A stretch of DNA of 64,000 nucleotides from Kordiimonas sp. SCSIO 12610 (GTDB taxonomy: Bacteria; Pseudomonadota; Alphaproteobacteria; Sphingomonadales; Kordiimonadaceae). The notes under the pieces were generated by a model. It saw only the letters and a list, made by a program, of their open reading frames with translations. It ran no database searches and had not been told where the DNA came from. Of this stretch, positions 62,308-64,000 are shown piece after piece. The position numbers and the translations under genes are program-made. How positions within the stretch are numbered: position 1 is the stretch's first letter; each line of letters begins with the position of its first letter. The DNA is taken from assembly GCF_024398015.1 (NCBI RefSeq), contig NZ_CP073747.1, positions 1,188,501 to 1,252,500 of the forward strand, in the 5' to 3' direction.

Positions 62308-63741
62308 ATGGCGGAATACAAAGATAGTGGCGTAGTTGGCATTGATGTCGGATGGGAAGAATGGGTTGCGCTCAAGCAGCTTGGCTTGCCAGCACTGAAG
62401 GCCAAGGTGGATACAGGGGCCAGAACATCAGCACTGCATGCGTTCACCATTCAGCCGTTTGGAAGTGAGGATAATCCCAAGGTTCGTTTTGGTATCCATC
62501 CCATTCCGGATCGGCCTGATTTTGAAGTGTATTGCTCCGCATCGGTTGTCGACAGGCGTGAGGTAACATCATCAAACGGGCAGGTAGAACTTCGGTATGT
62601 TATTGAAACGCCGATCACCATAGGCGGGAAAACATGGCCGGTGCAAATGACGCTGACCAACCGTGAAAATATGGCCTTTAAAATGCTGCTCGGTCGTCAG
62701 GCGATGGAAGAGGATGTGGCGGGCGAGGTAGTGTCGGTTCGCCCTGACGCCGCTAACCTGCAGGGTGAATTATCCTATGATCTCTATAAAACGCTGAAGA
62801 AGGCAAAACCGATCAGCAGACCGCTGCATATCGCTATTTTAACGCGGGAGCCCAATAATTATTCGAGCCAACGCATGAAAGAGGCTGCGGAGGCACGAGG
62901 CCATACTGTGGCACTTGTGGATACCAAACGATGTTACTTGAATATTCAAAGCCACGCGCCCGAAGTTCATTATGACGGCGCACCGCTTCCTGCCTTTGAC
63001 GCAGTAATTCCAAGGATCGGTGCTTCGCTTACATTTTACGGAATGGCGGTTATGCGCCAGTTTGAAGCCATGGGGGCTTACTGTGTCAATACAGCCGCCG
63101 CGATTGGCGCATCGCGCGATAAATTGCAGGCGCATCAACTGCTGGCACTGCACCGCATTCCGATGCCGACAACCGCGTTTGCGAACCTGCCCAAAGATAC
63201 GGATAGCCTAATTGAGCTTGTCGGCGGTGCGCCGCTTGTGGTGAAATTGCTTCAAAGTACGCAAGGGCGGGGGGTCGTGTTAGGCGAAACCAAGAAAGCG
63301 GCTGAGGCGGTAATAGGCGCTTTCCAGGGGTTAGACGCCAACTTTCTCGTGCAGGAGTTTGTGAAGGAAGCCGCGGGCGAGGATTTACGTTGTTTTGTGA
63401 TTGGTAAACGCGTTGTCGCATCGATGATCCGTAAGGGAGAGGAGGGCGAATATCGCTCGAATCTTCACCGCGGTGGTGCTGCGAAGGCGGTGCGTATCAC
63501 AAAGGCCGAGCGCGAAGTTGCGGTAAAGGCTGCGAAGGTCATGGGCCTTCGAGTTGCCGGTGTTGATATTCTTCGTACTAACGACGGACCTGCGGTTTTG
63601 GAAGTGAACAGTTCACCGGGGCTTGAGGGTATTGAAAAAGCATCGAAGAAAAATGTGGCTGATTTGATTGTCGATCATATTGAAAATAACGTGCGACCCG
63701 TTGTTGGTAAATTGACAACAAGCCGCCGTAAAAAGCCGTGA
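62308..63741 (+). CDS. RimB-RimK fusion, ATP-grasp ligase with retropepsin-like domain
   Basis: A 477-residue fusion. Residues about 1-140 are a RimB/ATP-dependent-zinc-protease-like domain ([33 protein letters not shown], with DTGAR), and residues about 185-460 are a RimK ATP-grasp ligase ([63 protein letters not shown]). In other bacteria RimB and RimK are separate; RimK adds glutamates to ribosomal protein S6 and RimB removes or regulates them. ATG 62308 has AGGGG upstream; a TTG at 62281 is less likely. Confidence 0.92.
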   Translation: MAEYKDSGVVGIDVGWEEWVALKQLGLPALKAKVDTGARTSALHAFTIQPFGSEDNPKVRFGIHPIPDRPDFEVYCSASVVDRREVTSSNGQVELRYVIETPITIGGKTWPVQMTLTNRENMAFKMLLGRQAMEEDVAGEVVSVRPDAANLQGELSYDLYKTLKKAKPISRPLHIAILTREPNNYSSQRMKEAAEARGHTVALVDTKRCYLNIQSHAPEVHYDGAPLPAFDAVIPRIGASLTFYGMAVMRQFEAMGAYCVNTAAAIGASRDKLQAHQLLALHRIPMPTTAFANLPKDTDSLIELVGGAPLVVKLLQSTQGRGVVLGETKKAAEAVIGAFQGLDANFLVQEFVKEAAGEDLRCFVIGKRVVASMIRKGEEGEYRSNLHRGGAAKAVRITKAEREVAVKAAKVMGLRVAGVDILRTNDGPAVLEVNSSPGLEGIEKASKKNVADLIVDHIENNVRPVVGKLTTSRRKKP

Positions 63742-63771
63742 TCGCAGTCATCGCTTTGTGATGTTGGGCAT

Positions 63772-63808
63772 TGATTGATGTATGTCTATCGATCAATCAG
63801 TTTTATTT
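63772..63808 (+). terminator. Probable terminator of the RimB-RimK gene
   Basis: TGATTGAT (63772-63779) pairs with ATCAATCA (63792-63799) around a 12-base loop, followed by GTTTTATTT. It sits between the plus-strand fusion gene and the convergent dipeptidase gene. Confidence 0.6.
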
Positions 63809-64000
63809 CGAAGGCAGCCAAGTGCTGAGGAACTTTATGCTGTTTCCCCCCATAATCTTGCGAATATCATCAGGGTCAATGCCGAGTGCAATCAGCTCAG
63901 TGGTTATGACCGCCAAATCATCGGCTGCGATACTTTCGGTTGATCCATCCCAGTCAGACCCCAAGGCGATATGATCGCTACCGACAAGGTCAATCCCATA
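63803..64000 (-). CDS. Membrane dipeptidase (peptidase M19), C-terminal part
   Basis: The final 65 codons of a peptidase M19 gene that begins beyond the window. It reads YGIDLVGSDHIALGSDWDG with the M19 metal/active-site region, then LTTELIALGIDPDDIRKIMGGNSIKFL, the typical C-terminus. M19 enzymes cleave dipeptides with zinc. The TAA stop is at 63803-63805. Nothing can be said about its N-terminus. Confidence 0.85.
   Translation of the reverse strand, partial: YGIDLVGSDHIALGSDWDGSTESIAADDLAVITTELIALGIDPDDIRKIMGGNSIKFLSTWLPSK

Noticed and set aside
1..64000. CRISPR arrays, transposases, integrases, tRNA or rRNA genes
   Set aside because: No regularly spaced direct repeats, transposase or integrase motifs, tRNA acceptor/T-loop signatures or rRNA segments were seen by eye.

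Overview
The window reads as chromosomal DNA of a marine-type alphaproteobacterium of moderate GC. Evidence: an alphaproteobacterial-style CspA, a Sphingomonadales/Kordiimonadales-like TonB-dependent receptor, an AmgK-type kinase, a RimB-RimK fusion, paired acyl-CoA dehydrogenases and cytoplasmic PAS chemoreceptors. Placement near Kordiimonadales/Emcibacterales is a guess from protein style. There is no rRNA, tRNA, CRISPR array, transposase or integrase that I can see.

Layout. 1-3634 (minus): a DUF4129-DUF4350-MoxR-DUF58 operon, cut at the left edge. 3746-4411: an NrtR-type NUDIX regulator; upstream of it a perfect inverted repeat and a probable small RNA on the plus strand (about 4500-4700). 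4795-6003: a class III CoA-transferase. 6202-10729: a three-gene operon encoding a TIR-transmembrane-TPR protein, an unknown 193-residue protein, and a TPR/SLOG-like protein with a C-terminal class III nucleotide cyclase; a cNMP-binding Crp/Fnr regulator (10772-11491) converges on it. This is the best candidate for an undescribed signalling or defence system. 11839-14188: two acyl-CoA dehydrogenases. 14339-16794: membrane glycosylation genes and a YdjM-like hydrolase. 16843-22874: assorted housekeeping genes ending in cspA with a long leader. 22996-25793: a chemoreceptor and a di-haem peroxidase. 26268-28711: MarR plus enoyl-CoA hydratase, then a TMEM43-like gene framed by a second, diverged copy of the hydratase 3' end. 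29488-31923: TonB receptor. 32007-34927: an LCAT-like lipoprotein and AmgK, with a candidate minus-strand small RNA between them. 36256-38807: PepSY protein plus two-component system. 39350-41239: gamma-glutamyltransferase with an unusual leader. 41260-42966: an unknown polytopic membrane protein. 45030-52580 (minus): oxoprolinase, monooxygenase, P450, GMC oxidoreductase and a GIY-YIG-like protein, apparently a catabolic operon. 53044-57655: two soluble chemoreceptors, a PAS protein and a DUF6515-like protein. 57820-60036 (minus): DUF2269-DUF4166-saccharopine-dehydrogenase-like operon. 60216-64000: YaiI, a tandem aspartic-protease-like protein, MAPEG, RimB-RimK and the end of a membrane dipeptidase.

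Themes. Lipid or hydrophobic-substrate catabolism recurs (CoA-transferase, acyl-CoA dehydrogenases, enoyl-CoA hydratase, P450, GMC, LCAT-like). Gamma-glutamyl/glutathione salvage is suggested by GGT and a 5-oxoprolinase-type protein. There is much sensory capacity (three chemoreceptors, two PAS_5-like proteins, a two-component system), but no core che genes here. Starts were chosen by ribosome-binding site and family alignment; alternatives are given where they matter.
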